Below are positions 61,174-64,000 of a stretch of 64,000 nucleotides of DNA, in pieces. The stretch comes from Acephala macrosclerotiorum (taxonomy: Eukaryota; Ascomycota; Leotiomycetes; Helotiales; Mollisiaceae): the NCBI GenBank assembly GCA_014904845.1, contig MU119456.1, positions 16,142-80,141 of the forward strand, written 5' to 3'. A program made the position numbers and the translations under genes. Position 1 is the stretch's first letter; each line of letters begins with the position of its first letter. The notes under the pieces are model-generated. The model saw nothing but the letters and a program-made list of their open reading frames with translations. It did not search any database and was not told where the DNA came from.

Positions 61174-63739
61174 CTAGACGATAGTTATGACAAATTGTTC
61201 TTTGCCGGTCTCGGGGTGTATCCTCGTCTCGGCACAATTTTCTCGAGCAGTGCTTTCTCCAAATTCTTCTAGCGCCGCTCTAAGCTTGACCCATTCGGTA
61301 TTCCAAGGGCCCGTCGCTATAGTGAGCAAACCTATTCTTTCAAACTCGCCTGTTTTACCACCTGTCGACTGAAGTACAAGTCCGTGTAATTCACCACGCT
61401 CTTTCGGGTGCCTGAGAGCGAGACGGGCGGCCACAGGGACAAATACAGCTTCTATATTTGTGGTTTCTTCGATGTCAAAGTTTACATCCTGAAAAATGCC
61501 CGTGCCTTTGAGGGATATGCTCAAATGACCCTCGGGATCAATCACAGCGTTCGCCGATAGCATTGTGGAGCAGCGAAGTGTGAGTTTTCCGTCGCTCAGC
61601 TGGCCGAATGGATCCTGTGTTGCCGCCGAGACCGTCACATCCAGCACTGTTGAATATAGTTGAAGTCGGTAAAGAGTATAAGGCTTCGCACAACGGATGG
61701 CACCGTCAACAGATGCCCAAGACCAAGTAGGTGCTTGGTACGACCCGCCTTTGCGTCTAGGTGGACCTAGCATGAAGGATCTTAGAGTCAGTCCCTAAAC
61801 TCTTTTAGAACTACGAAGTTGTTGACACGGCCCTCGATCAAATGAGTCAACAATAGAATTGAAGTTTCTGCAACGCTGAAGGCTTCAAGAAAGATGTGGG
61901 TCTTTCTGTTGTATTATGCTTACCAATATTTGCCCAACACAAAAGTTCCTCCATTCCCGTACGCCACAATCCAGCAATGTACTCGTCCCCGGAGTCCATT
62001 TGCGCTTTGCGAGCGATCCCCGCTAGAGCGACGAGCTTATCACTCTTGTATGTCAATTGAGACTTACTGTATAAATGGAGGATTGTTACCCAGTCTTCTT
62101 GAAAGGTTTGTCGGGGGCGTGCTATCTCGCGTTGCACGTCCTTTGGTATCCCATCGGGCAAGTATTCACAGGCGACTTTAGATGCACATTCCCAAAATAG
62201 GCCTCCTGAGCCAAAATGGAGTGTCCGATGAGCAAGGAGTCGTTCTTGAAGGGTCCAGGCCCTAGACGAGAGATGGGAGTTCGGTATGGCGTCTTCATAC
62301 AGTCGACTGGATGCAGCAACAGTGTATACTCGAGTGAGGGGAGACAACGATTGGGATGAAATGCGAGCGACTCCGATGAAATTATCGGGGGTTAGAAACA
62401 AGCCCTCACTACCATCTTTGGCGGCGGATGCAGCGATGTTGATGCGCGATCCACCATAAACGGAAGCCATGTAGCCAGCTTCGGTCTCCCAGTCCTGTGT
62501 GGAGTCTTCTTGAAGTCAGTGTACTCTTTTACTTTTTCATCATTTTCATTAAAAGCTGATCTGTCAGGGAAAGGATGAGATGCATGTGGTTGTGGACGAT
62601 AAGAGAGCCTCGGAAGATCCAGTAGAAGGAAGTATTTCGATAATTCAACATACCTTGAATGATACAAAGGGAATCTATCCAAAGATACTGAAGCCCGAGG
62701 TTACGGGTAACATGTATAGCGTCCTGGAAAGTCCTCGTAAGAAGATGAATCGGAATGGAATTTTTGAATGATTCAAGTTCTCCCGTCGTGAGTTTGAGGA
62801 AGTCCAACCCACCCCAACAGTGACTTAAAGTGGCATAAGCAACATGGCCAGCTAGATTAGCAGTCTCGGCGAGACGCACCGTTTGATCGTCTGGGAGGAA
62901 CAGTAACCGTGTAGGTAACCGCATGCTATCTGCGGATTTACAGAGAGGATGATCTTGGGTGCAGGCTGCGAGCCATTGTTTCGCCCTATCGATTGGATCT
63001 CGGTTCTTTGAATCGGATAATGTAAATAATGTTGAGAAAGAATCTGGTACGGATAGTAAGCCCCTTGTCGCTAAGTAAAACGCAAATAAGAAGCATTAGA
63101 CCAACCCAACTTGCTGCTCGAGAACACACTAAGAATCGCTACCTTCAATGCTCTCACTTCCGTCAATGCTGCAAATGCTGCCAATGCTAGATCGCCGGTA
63201 TTCTGATAAGTTAAGCTAATAATTTCGAGTTTGTTATTCCGTACTTGTACAAGAAATAGCGTTGAGGGTTTGCCGAGAAATTCGAGCCTTTGCTCCATCT
63301 TCAGGCAGCGATTCCGGTCTATGTGCTGACGAAACAGAGAACACAATCGGCAGCCAGCCTGGCTCGCAGCTAAGAGTTCTTTTATGGTACTCATATGAGC
63401 ATTTGTATTAATTCCAAGCCTTCGACCGCCACCACCATCGTCGCAAGACCGAGGCCGGGAATCTTGGAATTTCCGGCATGCTTGGCAATACCCGTCTGTT
63501 AAGTCTTTCTTATACCCAGGTACGAGCGCCATGATATCCATATCAATCTTGTTGCTATCTAACACCTCGTCTTCAAGTGTATCGTCCTTGTAGTCAAAGG
63601 TCAGACAGTTCTGGTACCATGCCTCAAGCTTCTCCAGTCGCTGTGCCGCCAGACCGTCTCGCGCTTCTTCCTCGTCGTTGCCTCGTCGTAGAACGATCTC
63701 TGCTCCTCCGGGCCATTTGGCAGTCGAGGCTTGATCCAT
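61174..63739 (-). CDS. HET-domain (heterokaryon incompatibility) protein
   Basis: Four exons on the minus strand, 63739-63130, 63070-62654, 62508-61924 and 61766-61174, sum to 2205 bases, 734 residues. The first donor (GTGTGT) is the least sure; the others are GTATGT and GTAAGC. The N-terminal part has the Cys-rich blocks common in this family ('GYCQACRKF', 'AGCRLCSLFRQH'). The HET domain spans about residues 280-430: 'YATLSHCWGG', 'TFQDAIHVTRNLGLQYLWID', 'SLCIIQ', 'WETEAGYMASVYGGSRINIA', 'SSRAWTLQERLLAHRTLHF'. The C-terminal part has 'APTWSWASVDGAI'. By family it would trigger cell death or growth arrest after non-self recognition, although most HET genes have no assigned partner. It is convergent with the hydrolase gene, only 95 bp apart. 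ATG 63739 is the first in frame. Confidence 0.88.
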
Positions 63740-64000
63740 TTTGGCCTGGGTCACCAGGATTTGGCTTGCACTCAGCGCACTCAGCTCTCAGTAGCATGTG
63801 GAGAAAGAACTCAGCGGAGATCTCGCAAGAGAGTTATTCAAAACATTATCTAGAGGCTCGAAGTGATGGCTTCCGTATGAGAGAGCGACGCAAGGCTGGC
63901 TAGCCTCCATGAACGCAGGAAAAAGGGAAGGCTATGTGATGTGGTTGTCGCAGATACAGTAACGCGTCAAGAGTCTGAGCCACTTAAGCGAAACGCGCCC

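Overview
The window looks like nuclear DNA of a filamentous ascomycete (Pezizomycotina). Genes are split by short introns, about 45-120 bp in the models that could be rebuilt, with GT/AG ends and CTRAY-like branch points. Gene families include fungal rhodopsin-domain, Zn2Cys6, HET, NACHT-ankyrin, SesA, SesB and Uds1 proteins. There is an AT-rich island of the kind left by repeat-induced mutation. A member of the Leotiomycetes is plausible but is only a guess. Exon structures marked as rebuilt were read by eye from splice signals; in each complete model the exon lengths sum to a multiple of three.

Region 1 (1-8.6 kb): the 3' end of a sugar transporter, an AT-rich island, then three consecutive broken genes: an FAD monooxygenase relic, a TauD-type dioxygenase with one frameshift, and an alpha-carbonic anhydrase with stop codons. 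An intact small secreted protein gene follows. Region 2 (8.6-19.4 kb): a large membrane protein joining a fungal rhodopsin domain to an MFS sugar-permease-like transporter, and a Zn2Cys6 transcription factor. Region 3 (19.4-36.7 kb): gene-poor sequence with a tiny inverted-repeat element, a decayed unrecognised gene, recurring TATA-box motifs mostly facing the minus strand, and a tandem pair of ~320-350 bp repeats.

Region 4 (36.7-46.8 kb) is the most interesting. A NACHT-ankyrin NLR, a SesA-domain protein and a SesB-like alpha/beta hydrolase sit side by side and all carry the same Gly/Asn/Gln-rich repeat motif, resembling the sigma amyloid-signalling motif of fungal NLR/effector systems. The motif is N-terminal in the receptor and C-terminal in the two partners. 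The receptor and the hydrolase also share related upstream DNA. Next to them is a gene whose rebuilt product has a STAND-type N-terminal domain, a retrotransposon gag-like segment and seven WD40 repeats, with no nucleotide-binding domain. The region looks like an allorecognition or immunity and cell-death cluster.

Region 5 (47.5-64 kb): an NAD(P)-binding epimerase-like gene, an Uds1 septation-type protein, about 6.7 kb of gene-poor DNA with fragmentary frames, a complete leukotriene A4 hydrolase/M1 aminopeptidase homologue, and a HET-domain gene convergent with it.
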